Assembly (NCBI GenBank): GCA_026713285.1 | Contig: JAPOOT010000395.1 | Coordinates: 1-27,226 of the forward strand | Origin: Gemmatimonadota bacterium | GTDB lineage: Bacteria > JAAXHH01 | Length of the DNA: 27,226 nt | Reading direction: 5' to 3' | Part shown: piece by piece, positions 16,800 to 23,439 of the stretch | Numbering within the stretch: position 1 is the first letter of the stretch | Layout: each line of letters opens with the position of its first letter | The notes under the pieces: model-generated | Told to the model about the DNA's origin: nothing | The model's input: the letters and a program-made list of their open reading frames with translations, nothing else | Database searches by the model: none | Program-made: the position numbers and the translations under genes

Positions 16800-16813
16800 C
16801 TGGCCTAGGCCAG
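16800..16813. repeat. 14-bp perfect palindrome after the NYN gene
   Basis: CTGGCCTAGGCCAG is a perfect palindrome 13 bases past the NYN stop codon and about 100 bases before the small GTG-start gene. It could be an operator for that gene or a 3' hairpin. Confidence 0.35.
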
Positions 16814-16915
16814 TATCGAGTCCGATCAACCGGTGTGATCTGTTAAAAAACGTTCTGTTTTAAGAAACACAGGCTCGTAATTCGTATACATCGTTTCACG
16901 AAAGGAGGTGATAGA

Positions 16916-17071
16916 GTGGCTAGAAAGCAAAATAGCGGGAATCAGCGCGCCAACGCCAAGAACCCCAACAACCCGGCAAACAAAGCTGCCAGGGACAACC
17001 GCGCCAATCAGATGAACACCACGCATAGTTCCTCCCACCAGGGCGGAAGTAAGAAGGAGGGAAAGAAGTAG
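16916..17071 (+). CDS. 51-residue basic, Asn/Lys-rich peptide (GTG start)
   Basis: GTG at 16916 opens a 52-codon frame ending in TAG at 17069-17071. The start is set by AAAGGAGGTGAT (16901-16912), a full-length match to the anti-Shine-Dalgarno of 16S rRNA and the strongest ribosome site in the window. The peptide begins MARKQNSGNQRANAK, is rich in Asn, Lys, Gln, Ala and Ser, has almost no hydrophobic residues, and ends GGSKKEGKK. It is almost certainly intrinsically disordered and could bind nucleic acid, as small basic spore or nucleoid peptides do, but I recognise no family. It lies between the NYN nuclease gene and the convergent potassium-channel gene. Small size and the GTG start make it easy to miss. 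Confidence 0.72.
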   Translation: MARKQNSGNQRANAKNPNNPANKAARDNRANQMNTTHSSSHQGGSKKEGKK

Positions 17072-17137
17072 GCTTCGGAGGGTGCTACGCACGTCGCGCG
17101 TGGTGGGTATTGCGTGTGACACCGGAGGAATTCGCCT

Positions 17138-17905
17138 TCAGTCGCAGGTTTTTAACATCGACGCGAGTTCCATGAAATCGGCCACGGCCGGCTTGAGCAG
17201 CATATGCGTCATCTGCCGAGAACCTGAGATGACGGGCGAAACCACCCTGTCCGCACCGGCGCGGGTCAACCTGGGGATGACGGACTCCTCGTTGGCCCGG
17301 GCCACGATGTAGATCTCCTCGTTCAGGTCCCGCGCCGTAAGGGTGATGTACAGGTTCTCCGGGTCGGAGGACACGGCGCATACGATGCCACTGGCCCGCT
17401 CGATCCCCGCCGACTTCAACACATCCTCGTTGGTGGCGTCGCCCTTCAACACGAGATACCCATCCGATTCGAAAGGTTCCGCCCTGTCTTCGGTCTCGAT
17501 GAGCACGCAGTCCAGCCCGCGGTCGGTGATTTCCTGTCCGATTCTCCTGTCGACGCGGCCTGCGCCGCAGACGATGTAGTGGTCTTTGAGATCCAGAAGA
17601 TCCTTCATGAGACGCCGTTTCCCCAGCGATGATACGATTTCGAGCGATACGACCGACTGTACGGCGACGGACAGTGCGTATCCGAGCGTTCCCACGCCCA
17701 CGACGATCAGCAGCGTGCCGAAGTAGCGGCCATGCTCGGTCAGGTTCGCCGGTTCGGTGTACCCGATGGTCGTGATGGTGATCAGCGTGAAGTAGAAACT
17801 CTCGAACCAGGTCCACTCCGTCAGCAGTTTGAATCCCAGGATCCCGAATCCCAGGATGACAACGATCGCTGCCGAAGCCCCTATGAATTTGTTCTTGGGA
17901 TTCAT
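17138..17905 (-). CDS. Potassium-channel-like protein with single RCK (TrkA-N) domain
   Basis: This 255-residue inner-membrane protein (from ATG at 17905; an in-frame ATG at 17935 is possible, and neither has a good ribosome site) has a 2TM channel layout: a first helix (about 8-28), a pore helix with filter TITTIGYTEP (about 43-52), and a second helix (about 62-84). A cytosolic Rossmann-type RCK-N domain follows, with VCGAGRVDRRIG (112-123) as nucleotide-binding loop and IETED at the end of beta-2. The second filter glycine (GYG) is Thr; relatives with GYR or GFS at this place exist, so K+ selectivity is not assured. The protein stops after RCK-N and lacks the RCK-C ligand domain. It lies 28 to 58 bases downstream of the AOR gene on the same strand, so it is likely co-transcribed with it. 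Confidence 0.88.
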   Translation of the reverse strand: MNPKNKFIGASAAIVVILGFGILGFKLLTEWTWFESFYFTLITITTIGYTEPANLTEHGRYFGTLLIVVGVGTLGYALSVAVQSVVSLEIVSSLGKRRLMKDLLDLKDHYIVCGAGRVDRRIGQEITDRGLDCVLIETEDRAEPFESDGYLVLKGDATNEDVLKSAGIERASGIVCAVSSDPENLYITLTARDLNEEIYIVARANEESVIPRLTRAGADRVVSPVISGSRQMTHMLLKPAVADFMELASMLKTCD

Positions 17906-17962
17906 GAACCGGCCAGCCCGGTCCGCCTGGCGCACCCGGTCCGTCTAAACGGACACCGGCGC

Positions 17963-19987
17963 CTAGTGACCACCGTAGCCGAGTGCTTCCACGTCCCGAT
18001 GCAGCCGATCGAGCACCCTGGTCCGTACCTCTTCGAACATCTCCCGGGTCAGGAAACGCACACCGGGCAGGTCGCCCTTGGGCTGACCCACGAAAACGTC
18101 GGACGGCAGATCGTATTCGGACTCCGTGATCCCCTGTTTCTGCTCGAGGGAAAACCCCAGGATGTGGGCCCGATAGGTGGCGTCCAGCACCCGCTCGGCC
18201 GAGAAGGGCACGCCGAAAACGGACTCTATGCCTTCGCTGACCTGGTCCGGCGGGGCCATGGTGAACAAACATCCGCCGTGCAGGTCCTTGTTGACCATCT
18301 TCCACCCTTCCTCGGTGATGTTGTGTACCCAGTAGTCCGCCGAATCGGGCTTGCAGTCCGGGTCCATCACGTACAGCAGGAAGGTGCGCATGGACATGTG
18401 ACCGCCGGCCACGGCGAAGGGGTAGCCCGGATTGGTCTGTCCCAGGTAGGCGGAGAACTCGACCCCCTTGGCGTGCATCGCGAAACCCTCGCCGCCGATC
18501 TCTTCGGCAATCACCCGGACACCCTTGCCGAATAGGGGTTCGCGGCCATAGGCGATATCCTCCTTAAGCCGGCGCGCACCCTCCGCGTCCCCGAAGGTTA
18601 CGCCGCCCGCGACGGTGCCGTTGCCACGGGAATTGTAGTCCATCAGGAAGGAGAGCACGACGTTGGCCGATATGGTATCGAACCCCAGGTCGTCGTCCAG
18701 CCGGGCGAGTTCCAGGTTGTCATGGGGATCGAGGATGCCGAGGTTGGCGCCGGACAGTTCCATGGGCTCGAACTCGAACCGGCCGAGGTAATCTCCATGG
18801 TTCCTCCGGGCCTTGCGCCAGTCGGGATCCTTGCCGCCTTCCGGGACGTCGTAGAAGTCCTGGTGGCAGGTTATCTGGCAGCCATAGCAGCTCTTGTCGA
18901 TGACGATGAAATCTTCCGATTCCCGCATGGTTTCCAGGTGTACCGGTACGGCCACGTTCTCGCCGGGCGGCTCGAAATTCCGGTAGGGCAGCACACCGAA
19001 TCCATCCAGGATCTTGCTGTTCTTGCCCGTGCCGCCCAGTCCGTTCCGGTTGTGCGGATGGCGGTAACCCCGGCTCTGCTCGCCCCGCCCGATCTCGTTG
19101 TTGATGACCTTGAGCCGGTCGTCGCCCTTTCGGTAATAGTCCGTTTCCGCCCTGGCCACAATGCCGATGATGTTCTTGGAACCGAGCACCGAGCCCATGC
19201 CGAGCCGGCCCGCGAACCGCCACTTGTCTTCCCCGCTCATCAACTGTTCCTGCGTCGATCCGACAATGGCCGCGTACCAGACCGTTTTCCAGTTTTCACC
19301 CGCCGGCCCGACGACGGCGAAATGGGCGTGGTATTCCTTGTCTTCATCATTGTACCGCTCGTCCAGATAGACCATCTTGTCCCGCACCCGCGCGCCGACC
19401 AGGGGTGCAGGGGCTTCGATCAGGGAACTATCGGGGCCGTCACTGGTCTGCTGTATTACCAGGAAGCTGGGACGGTCCGCGCGGCCGGTGAGTATCAGGT
19501 CGCCGATGCCGGTATAGGAGAACTTGCGTCCGAAACTCCCGCTCATGGCCGACCAGACGGGCATGGGCATGCCCGCCCGGGTACGTTTCAACGGGGAAAA
19601 ACCCGAGAAATACGCCCGCAGCCCGGTCATGAACTGCGTGCCGGTGAAGCAGCCGGTGTTGATGACCAGCGGGGCATCCGGCGCGAAGGGATCGCTCACA
19701 TCATAGCCCGAGAGGATCTTGAACGACCGGCCGATGCCTCCCAGGAAGTCCATGTCGTCCTTGACCCGGAGGTCGTCGCTTCGAACCTCGCGACCGGCGG
19801 ACAGATCGTATTCGATGCGGGTGTAGGTATAATCGGTCACGTCTCCCGGCGTGCCGTTTCCAGGTTTCAGCACGATATCCCCCTCGCTGTTGTACGGGTA
19901 TCTGTTAACTTCATCATCGTGTTGGAATTCGAACGGGACCGCGCCATCTCGCCACGCGGTCACGTATAATATATCAGGAATACGCAT
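17963..19987 (-). CDS. Aldehyde ferredoxin oxidoreductase (AOR) family tungstoenzyme
   Basis: This 674-residue protein is numbered from ATG at 19987. The frame is open to 20593, but that part overlaps the divergent PhyH gene and has no family likeness. AORs oxidise aldehydes to acids with a tungsten-bispterin centre and a [4Fe-4S] cluster. The cluster ligands are visible: CYGCQITC (C367, C370, C374) and C573 in DLHGGCLFT. The N-terminal cofactor domain contains GGIGRSFKIL, YTGIGDLILTGRA and RFAGRLGMGSVLGSKN. The N-terminus (1-60) departs from the usual short MxGYxGKxLxVDL opening, suggesting a divergent AOR subgroup; the start is therefore less certain and has no clear Shine-Dalgarno. No ferredoxin, pterin or tungstate-transport gene is adjacent. 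The channel gene lies downstream and a PhyH gene is divergent. Confidence 0.9.
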   Translation of the reverse strand: MRIPDILYVTAWRDGAVPFEFQHDDEVNRYPYNSEGDIVLKPGNGTPGDVTDYTYTRIEYDLSAGREVRSDDLRVKDDMDFLGGIGRSFKILSGYDVSDPFAPDAPLVINTGCFTGTQFMTGLRAYFSGFSPLKRTRAGMPMPVWSAMSGSFGRKFSYTGIGDLILTGRADRPSFLVIQQTSDGPDSSLIEAPAPLVGARVRDKMVYLDERYNDEDKEYHAHFAVVGPAGENWKTVWYAAIVGSTQEQLMSGEDKWRFAGRLGMGSVLGSKNIIGIVARAETDYYRKGDDRLKVINNEIGRGEQSRGYRHPHNRNGLGGTGKNSKILDGFGVLPYRNFEPPGENVAVPVHLETMRESEDFIVIDKSCYGCQITCHQDFYDVPEGGKDPDWRKARRNHGDYLGRFEFEPMELSGANLGILDPHDNLELARLDDDLGFDTISANVVLSFLMDYNSRGNGTVAGGVTFGDAEGARRLKEDIAYGREPLFGKGVRVIAEEIGGEGFAMHAKGVEFSAYLGQTNPGYPFAVAGGHMSMRTFLLYVMDPDCKPDSADYWVHNITEEGWKMVNKDLHGGCLFTMAPPDQVSEGIESVFGVPFSAERVLDATYRAHILGFSLEQKQGITESEYDLPSDVFVGQPKGDLPGVRFLTREMFEEVRTRVLDRLHRDVEALGYGGH

Positions 19988-20087
19988 ACGAAAACAGCAA
20001 TAATCCCTGCGGGGCAATGGGCGGTTGACAATTCCCCTGTATTTCATTAAAAATAACTGAAATCCACCACCCGGAACCATGCGAAGG

Positions 20088-20098
20088 CGTGATTCACG
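20088..20098. promoter_or_regulatory. 11-bp inverted repeat in the AOR/PhyH divergent region
   Basis: CGTGA-T-TCACG is a perfect inverted repeat in the 186-base region between the divergent AOR and PhyH genes, followed by an imperfect second one (TTCACGAATTACGCGAA). It is a candidate shared operator. No convincing -35/-10 pair was found for either gene. Confidence 0.3.
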
Positions 20099-20173
20099 AA
20101 TTACGCGAATAACTCGACACCCCGAACGCGCCAACCACACACCACTCCGAGCTACGCCAAGCCGAGGCCATCG

Positions 20174-21097
20174 ATGACAGACCTTTCCCAGCAGACCGAA
20201 CCCGCGATCGAGGTCCCCCGGATCGTGGATGATGAACAGATCCGGTTCTACGTGGACAACGGGTATCTCGTCGTGCCCGACCTGATGACCGGCGACGAAC
20301 TGAAGGAATTGAAGGACGACCTGGTCGACGTGGCCCGGGGCAAGTATCCCTGCAGGGGGCTCGATCCACCGAAGCCGGACGACACCGACGAGGACGTGCT
20401 GCAGCGTATCCTCTGCATCCACCAGCCCCACTTCGTCAGCCAGGTGATCGAGAAGTACGTGCGCCATCCGAAGATCTGCGGGGTGCTGAGCCAGATCACC
20501 GCGGCCCATCTGCCCTACTGGGACGGGAGCGTAAAGTGCATGCAGTCCATGTACTTCATCAAGCCGCCCCGGTTCCAGGGCCAGGCCTGGCACCAGGACG
20601 AGATCTTCATCCCAACGCGGGACCGGTCCCTGATCGGCGCGTGGATCGCCGTGGACGACGCCACGATCGAGAACGGGTGCCTGTATGTCGTACCCGGTTC
20701 ACACCGGAACGGTTACCTCTATCCGCAGCGGCAGCACGAGAACCCCGACGAGTTCGACTTCGCGCCCGAGAGCTACGGATTCGACGAGTCCATGGAAGTG
20801 CCGGTCGAAGTCCGCGCCGGGGCCCTGGTCTTCTTCAACGGCTATCTCCTGCACCGGTCCTACAAGAACCGCAGCGATCAGCCCCGCCGCGTGCTGGTGA
20901 ACCACTACTGCAACGCGTGGAGCCTCCTGCCGTGGGGAATCGAAGAGGGCGAGCGTCCCGCCACGGCCGACCGGCGCACGATCGTTCCGGTTTCAGGAAC
21001 CGATCCCTACGCCTGGAAGGGCTACGAACCCACGCAGGACACGATCTGGATACGCAACTGCAAGGCGGCGGATGAGATGAAGGAAGGGGCGGAGTAG
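20174..21097 (+). CDS. Phytanoyl-CoA dioxygenase (PhyH) family protein
   Basis: This 307-residue non-haem Fe(II)/2-oxoglutarate oxygenase has metal ligands H140 and D142 in AWHQDE and H227 in LLHRSYKNRS, with R238 or R239 in PRRVLVNHYCN as the likely 2-oxoglutarate anchor. WIAVDDATIENGCLYVVPGSH is the family's central motif. It is clearly diverged from the PhyH protein at 2389-3198, with different flanking loops, so the substrates probably differ. It is transcribed away from the AOR gene across 186 bases; a common regulator is possible. It is the last gene of normal high-GC composition before the accessory island. Confidence 0.93.
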   Translation: MTDLSQQTEPAIEVPRIVDDEQIRFYVDNGYLVVPDLMTGDELKELKDDLVDVARGKYPCRGLDPPKPDDTDEDVLQRILCIHQPHFVSQVIEKYVRHPKICGVLSQITAAHLPYWDGSVKCMQSMYFIKPPRFQGQAWHQDEIFIPTRDRSLIGAWIAVDDATIENGCLYVVPGSHRNGYLYPQRQHENPDEFDFAPESYGFDESMEVPVEVRAGALVFFNGYLLHRSYKNRSDQPRRVLVNHYCNAWSLLPWGIEEGERPATADRRTIVPVSGTDPYAWKGYEPTQDTIWIRNCKAADEMKEGAE

Positions 21098-21116
21098 GTG
21101 CCGCGAACAGGTGATC

Positions 21117-21219
21117 ATGCCGAAGGTATTTGAATGGAGAGGGTACAGATTCTTCTTCTTTTCCAACGAAGGAGGCTCTCTTGATCGAGGAGTCTTGGAA
21201 TGAGCACTTTGACCTTTGA
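21117..21219 (+). pseudogene. DUF4160 gene with internal deletion and frameshift
   Basis: The first 20 codons (ATG at 21117) read MPKVFEWRGYRFFFFSNEGG, the typical DUF4160 N-terminus. The reading then breaks. From 21181, in another frame, LIEESWNEHFDL followed by TGA (21217-21219) is a typical DUF4160 C-terminus. Nearly all of the middle of this roughly 80-residue family, including its usual His-containing segment, is gone between about 21176 and 21181. As it stands the frame from 21117 would yield a 28-residue peptide ending at 21203. DUF4160 genes commonly precede DUF2442 genes in toxin-antitoxin-like pairs, and that partner follows here with overlapping coding ends. Confidence 0.72.
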
Positions 21220-21454
21220 AGCCCGTGCTTCTGAAATCTGGTTTGATAACGACAATATGTGGATGAATCTCTCCGATGGTCGGCAGTTATCGGTACCTCT
21301 CGTATATTTCCCTCGGTTGCTTAAAGCCACGCGACAGCAAAGGGACAACTATGAGCTTAGTGGCGGAGGTACGGGAGTACATTGGGATGAAATCGATGAA
21401 GATATCAGCGTCCCAAACTTACTTGTTGGGATTTACGATAGGTCCGTTACCTGA
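21200..21454 (+). CDS. DUF2442 domain protein (antitoxin-like partner)
   Basis: This 84-residue protein matches DUF2442 throughout: an N-terminal strand pair, SDGRQLSVPLVYFPRLLKAT in the middle, and GTGVHWDEIDEDISVPNLL near the end. It appears intact. Its ATG lies inside the remnant end of the upstream DUF4160 gene (overlap 21200-21219), the arrangement expected of a translationally coupled pair. The family is small, has no known catalytic residues, and is often annotated as an antitoxin-like or DNA-binding partner; experimental support is thin. With its partner broken, it is probably an orphan. Confidence 0.82.
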   Translation: MSTLTFEARASEIWFDNDNMWMNLSDGRQLSVPLVYFPRLLKATRQQRDNYELSGGGTGVHWDEIDEDISVPNLLVGIYDRSVT

Positions 21455-21756
21455 GTTGTTGGTACACTGACTGCGGCGAATCCGATCACCGGCGGGGCGG
21501 CCATGAATTCGTCCCAGAACCCGTTGTCCCGCTCGGACGGATGCAACCGCGGGTCAACCCAGTGAAAACCGGCGAGTTTCAGCTTGCGCGTGTAGAACCC
21601 CTCGCCGCAGGCCAGGTCGAGCGCCTTCACTCCGCCAATGTCCCCAAGTGTTTCGAAGAGCGTGTATTCTTCGATGTACTTGCGAAACGACAGTTGCTTG
21701 GAGTCTTTGTAGGCCCCGGCGATGGCGTCGTATTCGGATTCGGCCGGTTGTGTCAT
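21433..21756 (-). pseudogene. Class I SAM-dependent methyltransferase with in-frame internal deletion
   Basis: The 107-residue frame starts at ATG 21756, with GGAGAG 6 bases upstream. The N-terminal part (YDAIAGAYKDSKQLSFRKYIEEY, then motif I ALDLACGEGFYTRKLKLAG) is a normal Rossmann methyltransferase opening. It then jumps directly into what looks like the family's last 35 residues (GFHWVDPRLHPSERD...FWDEFMAAPPVIGFAA). The remaining SAM-binding motifs and substrate region, roughly 130 residues, are missing. The join falls in an L-x-AG sequence that such proteins tend to have at both places, which hints at recombination between short similar tracts. The last 11 residues look like read-through into foreign sequence. 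The 3' end overlaps the convergent DUF2442 stop by 22 bases. Not expected to be active. Confidence 0.75.
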
Positions 21757-21774
21757 TCGGGTCTCTCCGGGCAA

Positions 21775-22321
21775 CTATGTTTCTCAGGCGAATTCGGAGT
21801 TTGCCTGGACGAATGTTATGTAATTCGCAGATATCCTGTAATCAAGCTCGATTTGGGAAAACCGCCGTATGGTCGCGTGGCCTCAATTGCTTCTCGAAAC
21901 ACCCCATTATTTCCTCCACTGTATGCCGACGACAGCATTTCTAAATCACTCGACAATCGGATTGCCTTTAGTGTACATTGAACAAAACGCATCAGTGTTT
22001 TCAATGACTTACGTTTCCAGATTGTCAAAATCGGACGGCGATAGAATTCCTTGCTGATAGGGTAATATGGTTGGGGTGCGAACCGGAAAGCCACGCGTGC
22101 GTTTTAGTATGTCAGTGATATGTTGGCGATGATACGACGTTCAAACATTCGGACTTTACGCCAAGGGGTTTATACCATGGCTCGCCCTGAAGGTATCGAT
22201 TTTGGCGAATACTTCAGCATGTGGCGTTCAACCGAATTCATACCTTCGCGAAGCATGGTGTTGGAATGGCGATTGTCCTCGCATTTTCGGTGGTACTGAA
22301 ATGCAAGAAGGATGACAGGCT
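21775..22321. other. 547-base stretch without an intact gene
   Basis: This stretch is AT-richer than the rest of the window. It contains the diverged tail of an ATPase gene (22036-22115) and short unsupported frames, including a 40-codon ATG frame at 22177-22299 with no recognisable family. It looks like degraded coding sequence. Confidence 0.6.
22036..22115 (+). pseudogene. C-terminal fragment of a second ATPase gene
   Basis: In one frame from about 22038 the sequence reads TAIEFLADRVIWLGCEPESH and continues for a few residues. The intact ATPase at 23440-24531 reads EAMDFLVEKAIWLGREPESH at residues 320-339. At DNA level 22065-22107 aligns without gaps to 24427-24469, with about eight substitutions in 43 bases, nearly all transitions; similarity fades upstream of about 22036. 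A one-base insertion at 22108 breaks the frame. This is the fossil end of a paralogous cassette. Confidence 0.72.
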
Positions 22322-22576
22322 ATGAATGGAGTCGAGTTCTTGCGGCCAAGATTATGCGGAAAGCGCTTCGAAGGCGGCGGCATTCCCCTGGAAGTGCTCA
22401 AGGATCTTTCAGTCCTTGAAGACATGCTCAAAGAGGTCGCCAAATGGAGATTCCTTCAGGACCATCCGGAACGCAGGTGTATTCCCAGGGGATTTGCAAA
22501 TGATGTTGAACTGAAGCTCTCCGATGTAGCAGTAGGAAGCACCGTCCCGGTAATCACCTTCAAGACCGTTTGGTAG
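22322..22576 (+). pseudogene. N-terminal fragment of an unnamed accessory protein
   Basis: This 84-codon frame has a convincing protein start: alternating helix/strand character, then EVAKWRFLQDHPERR and PRGFANDVELKLSDVAVGSTVPVI. I recall proteins of roughly 350-400 residues, usually annotated hypothetical, that begin this way and continue past VPVI for hundreds of residues. Here the last residues TFKTVW look out of frame and the stop at 22574 comes within a few codons. The C-terminal domain of the same family resumes in another frame within the next few bases (22570-22971). The most economical reading is one gene that lost its middle. Confidence 0.6.
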
Positions 22577-22971
22577 GAGTGGAACCGGTGGGACAAATCA
22601 ACCGTCTGGATCCCCTGGACATCCGCGGCCGTCTTGATGAGTTGCGTCGTTTAGAAGACGGATGGCTCGATGGAGTTGGAATAGCTCCCGGTTCAGATGA
22701 ACTGGAATGGCTGGCGGCAGGATTCGACCGGCATTATCCGGACGACTTGCCATTGCCCTATCTTTATCCGACGGTTGAAGGCGGTGTGAGGGCGGAATGG
22801 TCTCTGTCGGATTTCGAAATCAGTCTTGAGGTGAATCTCGTCACCCACCGGGCGGACTGGCATCGTTTGAACCAGGAAACCCATACTGACGATACGCGGG
22901 AGTTGGAACTGGACAACGAAAATGACTGGGCCTGGATCGCTTCGGCATTATGTAAACGCCCTGGGCCATAG
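22570..22971 (+). pseudogene. C-terminal fragment of the same unnamed accessory protein
   Basis: The frame (nominal TTG start at 22570, also open slightly upstream as QDRLVGVEPVG) encodes LDPLDIRGRLDELRRLEDGWLDG, then DDLPLPYLYPTVEGGVRAEWSL and an acidic end, NDWAWIASAL. This is the recognisable C-terminal domain of the family whose N-terminus lies at 22322-22576. The end is also abnormal: after IASAL it reads CKRPGP, which is the sequence of the next gene in another frame, so the natural C-terminus appears to have been deleted together with the start of that gene. No enzymatic motif is visible and the function is unknown. Confidence 0.62.
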
Positions 22972-23161
22972 ATCGATAGGCGTTTTGGCCGTCACGGTTG
23001 GGGAGTGCGAGATCCTTGAACTGACGGTTGCGCCCGAGCCTGATGCCTTTCCGGAACATGTTTGTGTTGATTTCCGTGGTCTCACGAACAGGCAAATTGA
23101 GAAGAAGGCCAAGACACTGAACTTGACAGCCCGGTCGCGGGGCTGGCAGTTTCGTCCGTAG
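22922..23161 (+). pseudogene. N-terminally truncated partner gene of the unnamed cassette
   Basis: The 79-codon frame reads RHYVNALGHRSIGVLAVTVGEC, then EPDAFPEHVCVDFRGLTNRQIEKKAK and ends SRGWQFRP. I recall this as the C-terminal half of a roughly 130-residue hypothetical protein that typically sits just downstream of the preceding family. Its usual N-terminal half (with an RQxHPSF-type motif) is absent. The first seven codons (MTGPGSL) are simply the other frame of the upstream gene's end, so the ATG at 22922 is probably fortuitous. The two genes are fused by a deletion near 22945-22955. Could still be translated, but the product would be incomplete. Confidence 0.58.
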
Positions 23162-23439
23162 TGTTCGTTTCGACATTTTTTTCGGTAAGCCCCCGCGGTT
23201 TGTTCGGGCTGGTCTCTTCAGGGCGGTATCCCCCTCAACGGCTTCATTGGATCAATTCCTGCGATTTTCAACATCGACATTTAAGCCATATCCGACAAAC
23301 GCGGGTTCAGCCGACCTGAATACACCAGGCCTATTCCGAGCCGGTTCCCGGCGTGCCGCAGACTCCTTGACACAAACGAGCCAAGTCCTTTCTTTTAATT
23401 GAGTCTTTGTACCTTGACCCCTTGGGGTGAGAGGCATTC

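Noticed and set aside
18722..19969. 415-codon plus-strand frame
   Set aside because: Antisense to the AOR gene, whose cysteine ligands and cofactor motifs are unmistakable; long antisense frames are common in high-GC DNA.
21816..22094. 92-codon minus-strand frame
   Set aside because: Antisense to the ATPase-tail remnant, which is supported by nucleotide similarity to the intact gene.
22177..22299. 40-codon plus frame with ATG start
   Set aside because: No family likeness, no ribosome site and located in degraded sequence; another frame over the same bases looks equally plausible.
23368..23400. TTGACA upstream of the ATPase as a promoter
   Set aside because: No acceptable -10 at 16-19 bases; the nearest TTAATT is more than 20 bases away.
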